Below, piece after piece: positions 1 to 8,599 of a stretch of 64,000 nucleotides of DNA. Position numbers and translations under genes: made by a program. The stretch is taken from positions 2,480,001-2,544,000 of the forward strand of contig NZ_CP121197.1 in the NCBI RefSeq assembly GCF_029625215.1, read 5' to 3'. The notes under the pieces are model-generated. The model was given only the letters and a program-made list of their open reading frames with translations. It searched no databases and was not told the DNA's origin. Numbering within the stretch: position 1 is the stretch's first letter; every line of letters starts with the position of its first letter. This stretch comes from Aurantibacillus circumpalustris. Lineage in GTDB: Bacteria > Bacteroidota > Bacteroidia > B-17B0 > Aurantibacillaceae.

Positions 1-399
1 AAGTTAGACGCCTATCGACATAGTTTGTACATGGCTGCTTGTGCACAAAAAATTAAAGTGCGAAAACTTCGAAGACTGGGTATTGCACATGAAAAAACAA
101 ATTACCGACAGTTTTTAAAATCCGAAAAGGAAGAAGGAGAGTTGGCAGATAGTTTAAGTTCTGTAATGGATCTTTTTAATAATGAACTTGGATTTAAAAT
201 CGGCTTTCAAAATAAAAAGATATTTCTGGAACATATAAGTGAACTTGTAATCGATGAAATAAAAAAGGGAAATGCACTTATCATGAAAAGAAATAGGTCT
301 GGAGCATATTTAGATTGTGAAGGAAATCTTATTGATTTGAAAAAATATAATCGAACTTGGAACATTCCTAAATGTCTTGTATCATCAAAGAATAATTAG
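1..399 (+). CDS. C-terminal part of a DUF6973-like protein (5' end outside window)
   Basis: The reading frame is open from the first base, so the gene starts before the window; the in-frame ATG at 31 is probably internal. The visible part is about 132 residues. It begins with DAYRH, followed about 20 residues later by LGIAHE. This spacing of a DAxRH motif and an AHE motif resembles a domain of unknown function (DUF6973-type) found in Bacteroidota and Firmicutes proteins, where the charged residues look like a possible active or metal site. The rest is lysine-rich and ends with a short basic tail. No membrane segment is visible. The gene converges on the acetyltransferase gene with a 23-base gap. 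Family assignment is by motif memory only and function is unknown. Confidence 0.6.
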   Translation, partial: KLDAYRHSLYMAACAQKIKVRKLRRLGIAHEKTNYRQFLKSEKEEGELADSLSSVMDLFNNELGFKIGFQNKKIFLEHISELVIDEIKKGNALIMKRNRSGAYLDCEGNLIDLKKYNRTWNIPKCLVSSKNN

Positions 400-422
400 A
401 TCATACACAATTCTCGAAGGTT

Positions 423-908
423 CTAAGATTTCTTCCCCTCGTCAAAACTCTGCAATTGCTCAAAATTTAATTTGCAATTAATCCACTCCGCATCAAAATT
501 CGAATCATATTTTTTGTAGAAATTAATGGCAGCCTCATTCCAATCCAGCACCTGCCATTCCATTCGTTTTACTTTTTCTTTTTGTGCAATTTTCGCAACT
601 TCGTTAAACAGTAATTTTCCGTAACCATTTTTGCGTTCTTCTTCTGTAACGATAATATCTTCTAGAAAAAGACATCTACCTTTCCAGGTTGAATATTTGT
701 AGTAATAGAGAGCAATACCAATTATCTCGTTTTCTTTTTCAAGCACAAAAAAATCAAAGAGTTTGTTTTTCCCAAAACCTGAATTTGTCATTTCTTGAAT
801 ATTTACTTCTACTTCAGTAGGTGCATTTTCAAATACAGCGAGTTCTTTTACCAAATTGAGCGCTTGTGGCACATCGTTTTCTGTTCCTTTTCTGATGATG
901 ATTGACAT
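423..908 (-). CDS. GNAT-family N-acetyltransferase (diamine/thialysine acetyltransferase-like)
   Basis: This 161-residue protein has the full GNAT fold. An N-terminal IRKGTENDVPQAL strand-helix is followed by FENAPTEV. The central LEDIIVTEEERKNGYGKLL carries the acetyl-CoA pyrophosphate loop (R/Q-x-x-G-x-G/A type, here RKNGYG), and WQVLDWNEAAINFYKKY is motif B. The FENAPTEV and VLDWN..AINFY blocks are typical of the spermidine/spermine and thialysine N-acetyltransferase branch, which acetylates small amines with acetyl-CoA in the cytoplasm. Length is normal for the family. The gene is monocistronic. Its start lies beside the first copy of the repeats at 924-1500. The actual substrate cannot be read from the sequence. 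Confidence 0.85.
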   Translation of the reverse strand: MSIIIRKGTENDVPQALNLVKELAVFENAPTEVEVNIQEMTNSGFGKNKLFDFFVLEKENEIIGIALYYYKYSTWKGRCLFLEDIIVTEEERKNGYGKLLFNEVAKIAQKEKVKRMEWQVLDWNEAAINFYKKYDSNFDAEWINCKLNFEQLQSFDEGKKS

Positions 909-923
909 GATGCTAAAATACTA

Positions 924-1500
924 TTTTTTACCAAAAAATTAAATGAGTGTAAAATATAACCGCATAGGATCATAGGATCAACTAAATGCTTAATAACATA
1001 GGGACACATAGAATTTGAAGCGAAGCTTCAAATTCTATGTTTGCTTAAAACTACCTTATTAGAATTCGATAAAACCTATGTGTCTATGTGGTTTATTTTA
1101 TGTAGAATGCATTGTAACCTTATGTAGTAAAGAATTTCTGCAGAGTCTTTCTAAACTTACTCCGTGCCTCAACGCCTCCGTTTTTCAGTGTTGAACAGTG
1201 CACTTTTTACCACAGTGTCGAAGGAGTAAAAGAGTTCCACTGAGTTTTTCTAAATTCCCTCTGTGCCTCAGCGTCTCCGTTTCTTAGTGCAGACTGTAAA
1301 CATTTTTGCCAAAGAAATGAATGAGTGTAAAATATAAACACATAAGATCAATTAAATGCTATGTTTCCTAAAAATTGAACTGATATGATCCAATAAAACC
1401 TATGTGCCTATGTGGTTTAATTAAGTAGCCCAAGTTTTTATCACAGAGAGTTTTTCTAAACTTCCTCTGTGCCTCAGCGTCTCCGTTTCTCAGTGTTGAA
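924..1500. repeat. Two degenerate fold-back repeat copies with three short direct repeats
   Basis: This gene-free stretch is built from repeats. Two related segments (924-990 with 1069-1100, and 1302-1360 with 1391-1423) share a left part containing AATGAGTGTAAAATATAA and a right part containing CTATGTGG. Left and right parts are imperfect inverted repeats of each other. Inside the first copy is a perfect 16-bp hairpin (1006-1021 with 1025-1040, 3-base loop). A third motif, rich in CCTCTGTGCCTCAGCGTCTC, occurs at 1141-1195, 1240-1290 and 1444-1500 in the same orientation. No coding potential is evident. This looks like dispersed, decaying intergenic repeats, possibly MITE- or REP-like; no transposase is nearby. 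Confidence 0.75.
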
Positions 1501-1524
1501 AAGCAGCAAGGTCTCAGCCAGCAA

Positions 1525-1884
1525 CTACCCGTTCTTAGTAGAGTAGGTTTTTTTTAAAATGACTTTTTGCAGGATGCGTTTAATAATTAACTCAGCAAGC
1601 ACCTCTTCAAAACTAAGCGATGAATTTTTCAATTGATAATTACGAATTTGAATTTCACTAATGTCTATTCGGTACAATAAACTTGCAATTAAAGTACTAC
1701 TGTTGTTAGAAATAATTTTCAGTTCATGTAAAAGAACTAATTTAAGTGCTTCTAGGTCTCTTGGTAAATCGCCAGTAAAATCAGAGTTTGCACCGGCACC
1801 TTCAAAATCTTTTTTAAGTTGTTCTTTAAATAAATCGAAAAGATTTTCTTTAAACAAATAAGTATTTACATCGATTTCTTCCAT
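1525..1884 (-). CDS. Hypothetical protein coupled to a 2Fe-2S ferredoxin gene
   Basis: This 119-residue protein is not recognised. It is soluble, acidic at the N-terminus and basic at the C-terminus, and predicted largely helical, with no signal peptide, membrane segment or cysteine motif. Its ATG (1882-1884) directly follows the TAA stop of the upstream ferredoxin gene (1885-1887) with no spacer, so the two are almost certainly co-transcribed and translationally coupled. That suggests a role linked to the ferredoxin, but no function can be assigned. Confidence 0.7.
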   Translation of the reverse strand: MEEIDVNTYLFKENLFDLFKEQLKKDFEGAGANSDFTGDLPRDLEALKLVLLHELKIISNNSSTLIASLLYRIDISEIQIRNYQLKNSSLSFEEVLAELIIKRILQKVILKKTYSTKNG

Positions 1885-2193
1885 TTATCTTTTAAGTAAC
1901 AAACGCTCAACCGGTTTTTTATTTAGAATATGCGATTCAATTATTTCTTTCACATCTTCTTTTTTAACACCGACATAAAATGTTCCTTCTGGATAAATTG
2001 CCACGGTTGGGCCAAAATCGCAAATACCCAGACAACCACTTCTATTGGCACGCATTTTTAAACCAACATTCAACTCTTTTAGTTGCTTCTTGAATTCCCC
2101 AACTAATTCCAATCCATGTGCATCACCGCAACTTAATTTTTCGCTTCCGCTTCGCTGATTGTTGCAAACAAAAATATGAACATCGTACTCCAT
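1885..2193 (-). CDS. Thioredoxin-like [2Fe-2S] ferredoxin
   Basis: This 102-residue protein matches the thioredoxin-fold 2Fe-2S ferredoxin family. It has cysteines at positions 10 and 22 (C-x11-C) and at 54 and 58 in SGCLGICDFGP (C-x3-C), the standard four cluster ligands. The VHIFVCNN start and the PTVAIYPEGTFYVGV strand are also typical. Such proteins carry electrons or hold a structural cluster in the cytoplasm; the partner is unknown. It is the first gene of a two-gene unit with the hypothetical gene at 1525-1884. The promoter must lie in the 34 bases shared with the divergent epimerase gene at 2228. Confidence 0.88.
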   Translation of the reverse strand: MEYDVHIFVCNNQRSGSEKLSCGDAHGLELVGEFKKQLKELNVGLKMRANRSGCLGICDFGPTVAIYPEGTFYVGVKKEDVKEIIESHILNKKPVERLLLKR

Positions 2194-2227
2194 AAACTTT
2201 TTGTAATTTAAACTGTTAGTTGTATAT

Positions 2228-3139
2228 ATGACAAAGATATTAATTACAGGTGGAAGTGGTTTGGTTGGGAAAACAATTTCTGAATTATTATTAAAACAAG
2301 GTCATGAACCGCGCTGGTTAAGTCGAGAAGCAGGCACGTGGAAGGAAATTCGAAAATATAAGTGGAATCTGAATGAAAAATATGTTGATGAATCAGCCTT
2401 TGAAGGCGTAGAAGCTGTTATTCATCTTGCAGGAGCAGGAATAATAGAGAAACGCTGGACAGATTCTTACAAAAAAGAAATAATTGATTCGCGTGTAAAA
2501 AGTACTCAGCTTTTGTTTGATGTTATTTCGAAAAATAAATTCCCAATAAAAACAGTTGTCGGTTCTAGTGCCGTTGGATTTTATGGAAGCGTGCCAAGCG
2601 AACATTCATTTTCTGAAGTGGATTCTGCTGGAAATGATTTTCTTGCTGAAACTTGTGTAGACTGGGAAAAAAGTTACCAACCTTTTGTCGATTACGGAAT
2701 AAGAACAGTTATTGTAAGAACAGGAATTGTTTTGAGTAACAAAGGTGGAGCTTATGCAAAGATGAAACCGATTTTTAATTTAGGACTTGGAGCAGCGGCG
2801 GCTTCTGGTAAACAGTATTTTCCATGGATTCACATAAATGATCTGACGAATATTTATTCTCAAAGTGTTTTAAAACCAAAATATCACGGAGTGTATAATG
2901 CTGCCGCTTCGCAAGCACCAACGAATAAAGAATTCTCAAAACAATTAGCGAAAAGTTTACACAAACCATTTTTTTTACCAAATATTCCTGAATTTATATT
3001 GAACTCTGTTTTAGGAGAACGTGCTATTACGCTTACTTCCGGCTTGAAAATAAGTAACGAAAAAATAAAAAATACAGGTTTTGTTTTTGGATTTGATGAT
3101 TTAGCAGTTGCTTTGAAAGATTTAAGTAGCCATGACTAA
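2228..3139 (+). CDS. TIGR01777-family NAD(P)-dependent epimerase (YfcH/SDR39U1-like)
   Basis: This 303-residue extended SDR protein has a dinucleotide-binding GGSGLVG motif at residues 8-14. VIHLAGAGI and RVKSTQLL follow, then SSAVGFYG, the typical TIGR01777 active-site region in place of the classical SDR S...YxxxK. FPWIHINDL follows, and a C-terminal segment resembles DUF1731 (PEFILNSVLGERA). The substrate of this family is not established; some members have been linked to cell division or plastid-type functions. The gene is divergent from the ferredoxin and converges with birA, the two reading frames sharing four bases (3136-3139). Confidence 0.88.
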   Translation: MTKILITGGSGLVGKTISELLLKQGHEPRWLSREAGTWKEIRKYKWNLNEKYVDESAFEGVEAVIHLAGAGIIEKRWTDSYKKEIIDSRVKSTQLLFDVISKNKFPIKTVVGSSAVGFYGSVPSEHSFSEVDSAGNDFLAETCVDWEKSYQPFVDYGIRTVIVRTGIVLSNKGGAYAKMKPIFNLGLGAAAASGKQYFPWIHINDLTNIYSQSVLKPKYHGVYNAAASQAPTNKEFSKQLAKSLHKPFFLPNIPEFILNSVLGERAITLTSGLKISNEKIKNTGFVFGFDDLAVALKDLSSHD

Positions 3140-3894
3140 AGAAACCATTTTACTTCTTTCACATCAAGTTCATTAATTTTTCCAGATGAATCTTCGAGTA
3201 AAAGTAGTCCACTTTCGCTTAGACCTTTAACGAGTAATTTTTTTCTTTCACCATGAATTTCAAATTCTAAAAATTGATTTAAACCATACAGGTGTTTTAA
3301 ATAAGCTTCGCTAATTGAGCTGAGTTTTGAGTTGCGCAATACGAGGTAGTGTTTTTCAAAATGTTTGCACAGCGTCTCTAAAACCAATGTGATACTGTAA
3401 TCAGATCCAGTTATTAATTTTAAAGATGTGGCAGTGATTGTTGGATCAAATTCTACTTGATTTACATTTATTCCAATACCTGTAACGCACCAATTAATCT
3501 GATTATTTTGAATGTTATTCTCAATTAAGATGCCCGCTATTTTTTTTTTGTTTACCAAAATGTCATTAGGCCATTTTATTTTAATGTCAATTTGGCTACT
3601 CTTCATTATTTCCGCCACGCTGTCATAACAAGCCAAAGCAACAATTTGATATAAAAAGAACTGATTTTTAATGCTGAGAAATGTCGGTTTCAAAATTATA
3701 GAAGCCGTCAGATTCCTTTTAGCTTGTGCGTTCCAGACCGAGCCACGTTGTCCCTTACCATGTGTTTGATTAGCAGTATGCACAACAGTGCCTTCAGAAA
3801 GGTTAACGTTCTTTAACAGGTCTATGGCATAAGAATTGGTGCTATGTATTTCAGGTAAAAAAATGATGTTTTTCCCAATAAATAGTGTTTCCAT
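3136..3894 (-). CDS. birA: Biotin--[acetyl-CoA-carboxylase] ligase (BirA, catalytic form without HTH)
   Basis: The enzyme activates biotin with ATP to biotinyl-AMP and transfers it to the lysine of the biotin carboxyl carrier protein. The 252-residue sequence has STNSYAIDLL, GKGQRGSVWNAQAKRNL (biotinyl-AMP loop, GRGRxGR-like) and KWPNDILVNKKKIAGILIE, the diagnostic KWPND...K.AGIL motif. It ends with a small SH3-like domain. No DNA-binding N-terminus is present, so this is a class I ligase that should not act as a repressor. It shares 4 bp of its 3' end with the epimerase gene and is divergent from rsfS across 73 bp. Confidence 0.93.
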   Translation of the reverse strand: METLFIGKNIIFLPEIHSTNSYAIDLLKNVNLSEGTVVHTANQTHGKGQRGSVWNAQAKRNLTASIILKPTFLSIKNQFFLYQIVALACYDSVAEIMKSSQIDIKIKWPNDILVNKKKIAGILIENNIQNNQINWCVTGIGINVNQVEFDPTITATSLKLITGSDYSITLVLETLCKHFEKHYLVLRNSKLSSISEAYLKHLYGLNQFLEFEIHGERKKLLVKGLSESGLLLLEDSSGKINELDVKEVKWFL

Positions 3895-3967
3895 TACGCC
3901 AAATAGGTTAAATTTGTTGTTTGGTGTAAACCTAATAAAATTAATTAAAAGCTAGTAAAATATCTTC

Positions 3968-4591
3968 ATGGCTAAAAAACCATCCGCGGCGAGTGCGAAA
4001 AAATCTCCAGTAAAAAAAGCTTCTGCAAAAGGAGTAAAATCAATTGCTAAAAAATTATCTTCTGGCACAAAGTCTAAATCTTCTGTGGTGAAAAAATCAC
4101 CGGCAAAAAAAGGTAAGACTCCAGTAAAAAAAGTTTTAACCGACAAGGAACGTGAACTACGCGAAGCAAATGTGATCGCTAATTCTGAGAAAAAGAAAAA
4201 ACCAGCGGCGTCTAAACGCCCTAAAAAAATTACTACCGAAAAAGAAACATCTACATTGCTAGATGCTATTGTAGAAGGTATGCAAGAAAGAAAGGCGAAA
4301 AATATTCTGATCATGAATTTACAGGAAATTGAAAACCGTGTAACAGATTATTTTGTTATTTGTGACGCGGATAGTAATACGCACGTAAATTCAATTGCAG
4401 ATAGCGTTGAGGAAATGGTTGAAAAATTAGCTAAGGAAAAAGCTTATCACACCGAAGGAAGTCAAAATGGTGAGTGGATTCTCATGGATTACATAAACAT
4501 TGTGGTACACGTGTTTTTACGTGAAACAAGAGAGCATTATAACATTGAAGGTTTGTGGGGTGATGCTGAAATCACACACATAAAAAATTAA
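3968..4591 (+). CDS. rsfS: Ribosomal silencing factor RsfS with a histone-H1-like N-terminal tail
   Basis: Residues about 95-207 are a complete RsfS/Iojap domain (LLDAIVEGMQERKAKNILIM, DYFVICDADSNTHVNSIADSVEE, EWILMDYINIVVHVF, REHYNIEGLWGDAE). This factor binds ribosomal protein uL14 and blocks subunit joining under starvation. Residues 1-93 are unusual: an Ala/Lys/Pro/Ser-rich, strongly basic and probably disordered tail with repeats of the type KKSPVKK, KKSPAKK and TPVKK, like histone H1 C-terminal tails. Normal RsfS proteins are about 105-130 residues, so the tail nearly doubles the length. The ATG at 3968 is the first start and the tail is in frame with the domain. ftsH follows 21 bp downstream, so the two are probably co-transcribed. 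Confidence 0.9.
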   Translation: MAKKPSAASAKKSPVKKASAKGVKSIAKKLSSGTKSKSSVVKKSPAKKGKTPVKKVLTDKERELREANVIANSEKKKKPAASKRPKKITTEKETSTLLDAIVEGMQERKAKNILIMNLQEIENRVTDYFVICDADSNTHVNSIADSVEEMVEKLAKEKAYHTEGSQNGEWILMDYINIVVHVFLRETREHYNIEGLWGDAEITHIKN

Positions 4592-4612
4592 TTAAACGAT
4601 ATTTAATATAAA

Positions 4613-6739
4613 ATGAGCGAAGAACAAAAACAGGAACCGACCCAGAATACAAATAGCAATCAGCCTTCGTCGCCAGAGGAAGAGAGAAAGAAGCAGTTTG
4701 AGCGCATGAAAGAAAAATTCGGACGTCAAAACTCCCCATTTGGTGGTGGTGGCAACAAAGGCGGTAACGGTGGAAATAATTTCTATTGGATTTATGGCGT
4801 TGTTGTTGTAGTGCTGTTAATGGTAGTGTTTTATGGCAATGATTTTAATTCACACTTAAAAGAAGTACCTCAAAGCAAGTTTTATCATGACATGCTTCTT
4901 AAAGGTGATGTTCAGGAAGTAGTGATCGTAAACAAAAGTATTGCACGTATTACCGTGAATCCTGATAGTGTTGCAACAGCGAATCGTTACAAAGATCCGA
5001 AAACCGGATTGGCCATGTTTGATAAAAAATTTAAAGGACCCCAGTTTTTTGTAACTATTCCTTCTATTGATTATTTTTTATCAAGCATGGAAAAAGTACA
5101 AACTGAGGCAGGTATTCCAAAGGATAGACAAATTTCCGCCCGCAGTATTGAAGAATCAAATTGGATGACTGATAATCTTTCTTTTATTATTCCAATTTTA
5201 TTAATGATTGTTATTTGGGTTGTAATGATGCGTCGTATGGGCGGTGGCGGCAGTGGCGGACCCGGGCAAATCTTTAATATTGGAAAATCAAAAGCTACTT
5301 TATTTGATAAGGATACACATGTAAACATTACGTTTAATGATGTTGCAGGATTAGACGGTGCTAAAATGGAGGTGATGGAAATTGTAGATTTCTTGAAGAA
5401 TCCGAAAAAGTACACCGACTTAGGAGCAAAAATTCCGAAAGGTGCATTACTGGTAGGACCTCCGGGTACAGGCAAAACCTTACTTGCAAAAGCTGTAGCA
5501 GGTGAAGCTAAAGTTCCTTTCTTTTCTCTGAGTGGATCTGATTTCGTTGAAATGTTTGTTGGAGTGGGAGCATCGCGTGTGCGTGACTTATTCAGACAAG
5601 CAAAAGAAAAAGCACCTTGTATTATTTTTATTGATGAGATTGATGCCATTGGTCGTGCACGTGGTAAAAGTGCGTCGGCAGGAGCAAACGATGAACGTGA
5701 AAACACTTTGAATCAATTACTAACCGAAATGGATGGTTTTGGTACTAACAGCGGTGTAATTATTCTTGCAGCAACAAACCGCGCAGATATTTTAGATCGC
5801 GCTTTAATGCGTGCAGGTCGTTTCGATAGACAGATTTATGTTGACATGCCTGACTTAAATGAGCGTAAAGAAATTTTCGCGGTGCATTTAAAGAAAATTA
5901 AAATTGATGAAAGTGTACACATTGATTTCCTTGCAAAACAAACACCAGGATTTAGTGGTGCAGATATTGCTAATATTTGTAACGAAGCAGCTTTAATTGC
6001 CGCGCGTTCAAACAAAAAGGTTGTTCAGAAGCAAGATTTTTTAGATGCGGTAGATAGAATTATTGCCGGCTTAGAAAAGAAAAATAAAATTATCACTGTG
6101 CAGGAAAAACGTGTGATCGCTTTTCATGAAGCAGGTCACGCCACTGTGAGTTGGATGTTAGAGCACGCAAGTCCTTTGGTAAAAGTTACGATTGTGCCGC
6201 GTGGAAGATCTTTGGGTGCAGCCTGGTATTTGCCTGAAGAACGTCAGATCACTACACTCGATCAAATTCTCGATGAAATGTGCGCTGCATTAGGTGGACG
6301 TGCTGCAGAAGAAATTGTTTTCGGTAAAGTGAGTACAGGTGCGTTAAGCGATCTTGAAAAAATAACCAAACAAGCCTATGCCTGTATTGTATATTATGGC
6401 TTAAATGAGAAGATTGGTAACATCAGTTATTACGATAGTTCAGGACAAAGTGAGTACGCTTTTAGCAAACCATATAGCGAGAACACTGCCAGAACAATTG
6501 ATGAAGAGGTGAAGAAAATGACGGATATTGCTTATGCAAAAACGAAACAGATCTTAATGAGCAATAAAGATAAACTGACCATGCTTGCAGAAAAACTTCT
6601 TGAAAAAGAGGTAATTTTTAAAGAAGACTTGGAAGAAATTTTCGGTAAACGTCCTTTCGATAAACACGAAGAATTACCACCAACGAAAGTGGAAATTCCT
6701 CCGGCACCTAAGTTGGATAACCCTCAGATTAATTTATAA
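4613..6739 (+). CDS. ftsH: ATP-dependent zinc metalloprotease FtsH
   Basis: This membrane-anchored AAA+ protease degrades misfolded and regulatory membrane and cytosolic proteins. The 708-residue protein has a Gly/Asn-rich N-terminus (about 43-56), a first membrane segment at about 57-75, a periplasmic domain, a second membrane segment at about 190-207 and a Gly-rich linker. Next come the AAA domain (Walker A GPPGTGKT at 282-289, Walker [10 protein letters not shown] near 338-346, SRH with RAGRFDRQ) and the M41 peptidase domain with zinc motif HEAGH at 505-509. The C-terminal tail is Pro/Lys-rich. A clear hairpin terminator follows (6762-6788). It lies downstream of rsfS, a pairing often seen in Bacteroidota. 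Confidence 0.97.
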   Translation: MSEEQKQEPTQNTNSNQPSSPEEERKKQFERMKEKFGRQNSPFGGGGNKGGNGGNNFYWIYGVVVVVLLMVVFYGNDFNSHLKEVPQSKFYHDMLLKGDVQEVVIVNKSIARITVNPDSVATANRYKDPKTGLAMFDKKFKGPQFFVTIPSIDYFLSSMEKVQTEAGIPKDRQISARSIEESNWMTDNLSFIIPILLMIVIWVVMMRRMGGGGSGGPGQIFNIGKSKATLFDKDTHVNITFNDVAGLDGAKMEVMEIVDFLKNPKKYTDLGAKIPKGALLVGPPGTGKTLLAKAVAGEAKVPFFSLSGSDFVEMFVGVGASRVRDLFRQAKEKAPCIIFIDEIDAIGRARGKSASAGANDERENTLNQLLTEMDGFGTNSGVIILAATNRADILDRALMRAGRFDRQIYVDMPDLNERKEIFAVHLKKIKIDESVHIDFLAKQTPGFSGADIANICNEAALIAARSNKKVVQKQDFLDAVDRIIAGLEKKNKIITVQEKRVIAFHEAGHATVSWMLEHASPLVKVTIVPRGRSLGAAWYLPEERQITTLDQILDEMCAALGGRAAEEIVFGKVSTGALSDLEKITKQAYACIVYYGLNEKIGNISYYDSSGQSEYAFSKPYSENTARTIDEEVKKMTDIAYAKTKQILMSNKDKLTMLAEKLLEKEVIFKEDLEEIFGKRPFDKHEELPPTKVEIPPAPKLDNPQINL

Positions 6740-6761
6740 TTTCAAATAAATTAAAAAAAAT

Positions 6762-6788
6762 GCAAGTCATTTGGCTTGCGTTTTTTTT
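6762..6788 (+). terminator. Rho-independent terminator after ftsH
   Basis: A 7-bp stem (6762-6768 with 6773-6779, one G-U pair) with a 4-base loop is followed by a run of eight T. An A-tract precedes the stem, so the T-run can extend the pairing. It lies 22 bases after the ftsH stop. Confidence 0.85.
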
Positions 6789-7032
6789 GTGCAGAAACGA
6801 GAAACAATTCTGTGCGCTTATTTTCCTGCGGTATAATACCATTTAGGATTCGCAAACAGATTTCACTAAGACAGTATCGAAACCATTCAAGCGGGAAGCC
6901 TGTTTAGAAATGACTTTGTTGGACGCTGCGCGGAACGGCGGTAACCTAACTCAGTAAATATTTTCTTTAATCTTTGATATTCAGCTTGTTAATTAAGTTT
7001 TTTCTTATCTTAGTATATCATTTAAAGCCCAT

Positions 7033-7305
7033 TTGAAAAAGACGCTTCTATATTTTTTTGTTTTTTCAGTCAGTTTTGTTTCGTATGGCCAAAACGAAAC
7101 CGCTAGTGTTTATTTTGGCACTTTTGCAGGATTGAGCTTTACGACAAACCCACCCACAAGTTTAAACAACAGTACTATGGCTACGGGAGGAAATGCTGCT
7201 TCTACAATAAGTGATGCCGCAGGTAGTTTATTGTTTTATACTAATGGTAACGACCAACGACTATCAACTAAAATGCTCACTTCAGGTCTAAAACAGGATA
7301 TTTAA
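7033..7305 (+). pseudogene. Truncated 5' relic of a secreted gliding/T9SS adhesin gene
   Basis: The 90-residue frame starts with TTG at 7033 and encodes a good signal peptide (MKKTLLYFFVFSVSFVSYGQ). It continues with YFGTFAGLSFTT, ISDAAGSLLFYTNGN. The latter is the conserved opening of very large Bacteroidota surface proteins of the gliding-motility-associated type (usual form: STISDxxGNLLFYTDG). Similarity stops right after TNGN; the last 17 residues are unrelated, and the frame ends inside the 3' end of the convergent transglycosylase gene (29-bp overlap). Normal relatives run to many hundreds of residues. I read this as a gene remnant left by deletion, although a short expressed secreted peptide cannot be excluded. 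Confidence 0.65.
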
Positions 7306-8509
7306 TGATTAAAGTTTGTCCTGTAACAGCCTGTTGTTTTTCATCAAATTTATTCCATCGGCGAATATCTTCTTCTTTTACTTTTAAAAAGGTGGCAAGA
7401 TTTTTTAAAGGCTCGTCTACCTTAACATGGTACATTACTATTTTTTTAGGGGGAGTCAATGCAATACTATCTGGTTTTTGAGTGATGGCAGTTGTTGTTA
7501 TTAAAGCCTCTTGTACATCTTGAAGTTTCATACCTTCATGAGTTGTAAGATCTTTTGTATACCCAGAGTAATCAATGCTACTATTTTTTGGAACTCTTAT
7601 CTCATATACTTTTTTGTTGGGATTTGTAAGTTCATTTGTCAGTAACCAGGGATTAAATTGGTGAACGGTTTCTGCAGAATAACCAATTTGTTTTGCGAAA
7701 GCTTGAATGTTCTTAATAGTTGTATCTACCTTGTAAGTTTTAAATGGAATTTTAGAATAGTAGACTAGCTTTTTCTTCTTGAGTCCGAAATGTCCGGGAC
7801 TAGAAAACAATGTTTTGTACGCCATGATACGATAAATAAAACTGGCCGTTTCACGATTTAATAATAGATCGTGGTAGTTATCTGCGTTTTGTTTCGCCAT
7901 GGCATTTTGAATACCGCCGATACCACGGTTATAAGCAGCCGCAGCTAGTGTCCAGTTATTAAATTTCCGAAAAGCATCTTTAATATGTTCGCAAGCCGCT
8001 ACTGTGGCTTTTTCCACGTGGTAACGTTCATCTATTTCGCTGTTTACTTCTAAACCATAGTTACGGGCCGATGGCGGCACCAATTGCCAGAATCCAGCAG
8101 CGCCTGCATGAGAAGCAGCGTTTGATAAATGACTTTCGATCACACAGAGGTATTTAAAATCATCGGGGACACCTTTTTGTTTTAAAATAGGTTCAATGTA
8201 TGGAAACCAACGTTGTGCTTTTTGAAATAAGGCGAGTGAGTTGTTTTTCCAATAAGATGTGTTAAAGAATTCTTTTTCTAAACCCTTTTTAATACGGTAA
8301 TTGTTAGAAGGTATTTTTTCCCCGCAAAATTCAAGGTTTGCAGGGATGTTAAGATCAAGAACGTAAAAATTATTATTGGTGTAAGAAACCGTATTTGGTT
8401 TGGGAGCTATTACATAGGTTTTAACGAGAATGTAAACAACCACTAACAATAAAAATAGCAGAAAGGAACGGGAAAAATTATTTAAGATTGAAATCCAATT
8501 AATCTTCAT
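7277..8509 (-). CDS. Membrane-bound lytic murein transglycosylase with LysM domain (MltD-like)
   Basis: This periplasmic enzyme cleaves the MurNAc-GlcNAc bond of peptidoglycan. The 410-residue protein has an N-terminal membrane anchor (about 14-35). The SLT family-1 domain contains the catalytic glutamate at about 125 (CVIESHL), followed by the AAGFWQLVP and AAAAYNRGIGGI motifs. LysM-like segments sit near the C-terminus (MYHVKVDEPLKNLATFL...TGQTLIIKYP, about 355-406) for peptidoglycan binding. It is the last gene on the minus strand after the exopolysaccharide cluster, 90 bp downstream of the WecA-like gene. It may be read with that cluster or from its own promoter. Confidence 0.92.
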   Translation of the reverse strand: MKINWISILNNFSRSFLLFLLLVVVYILVKTYVIAPKPNTVSYTNNNFYVLDLNIPANLEFCGEKIPSNNYRIKKGLEKEFFNTSYWKNNSLALFQKAQRWFPYIEPILKQKGVPDDFKYLCVIESHLSNAASHAGAAGFWQLVPPSARNYGLEVNSEIDERYHVEKATVAACEHIKDAFRKFNNWTLAAAAYNRGIGGIQNAMAKQNADNYHDLLLNRETASFIYRIMAYKTLFSSPGHFGLKKKKLVYYSKIPFKTYKVDTTIKNIQAFAKQIGYSAETVHQFNPWLLTNELTNPNKKVYEIRVPKNSSIDYSGYTKDLTTHEGMKLQDVQEALITTTAITQKPDSIALTPPKKIVMYHVKVDEPLKNLATFLKVKEEDIRRWNKFDEKQQAVTGQTLIIKYPVLDLK

Positions 8510-8599
8510 TTATTGTAAGTTTAATATACGTTTTGCCTACGAATCCTCAATTTGTTTTACGTAGCCCTTTTTGTTTCGTTGCAAAAAGATATAAGGTAA

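Noticed and set aside
924-1500. CRISPR array
   Set aside because: Repeats are few, degenerate and unevenly spaced, with no spacers of constant length and no cas genes.
3952-4314. Phe-rich minus-strand frame opposite rsfS
   Set aside because: Phe is the mirror of the Lys codons in the basic tail; it is a shadow and not a membrane protein.
5071-5706. Long minus-strand frame within ftsH
   Set aside because: It runs fully inside the conserved AAA domain of FtsH; no independent motif.
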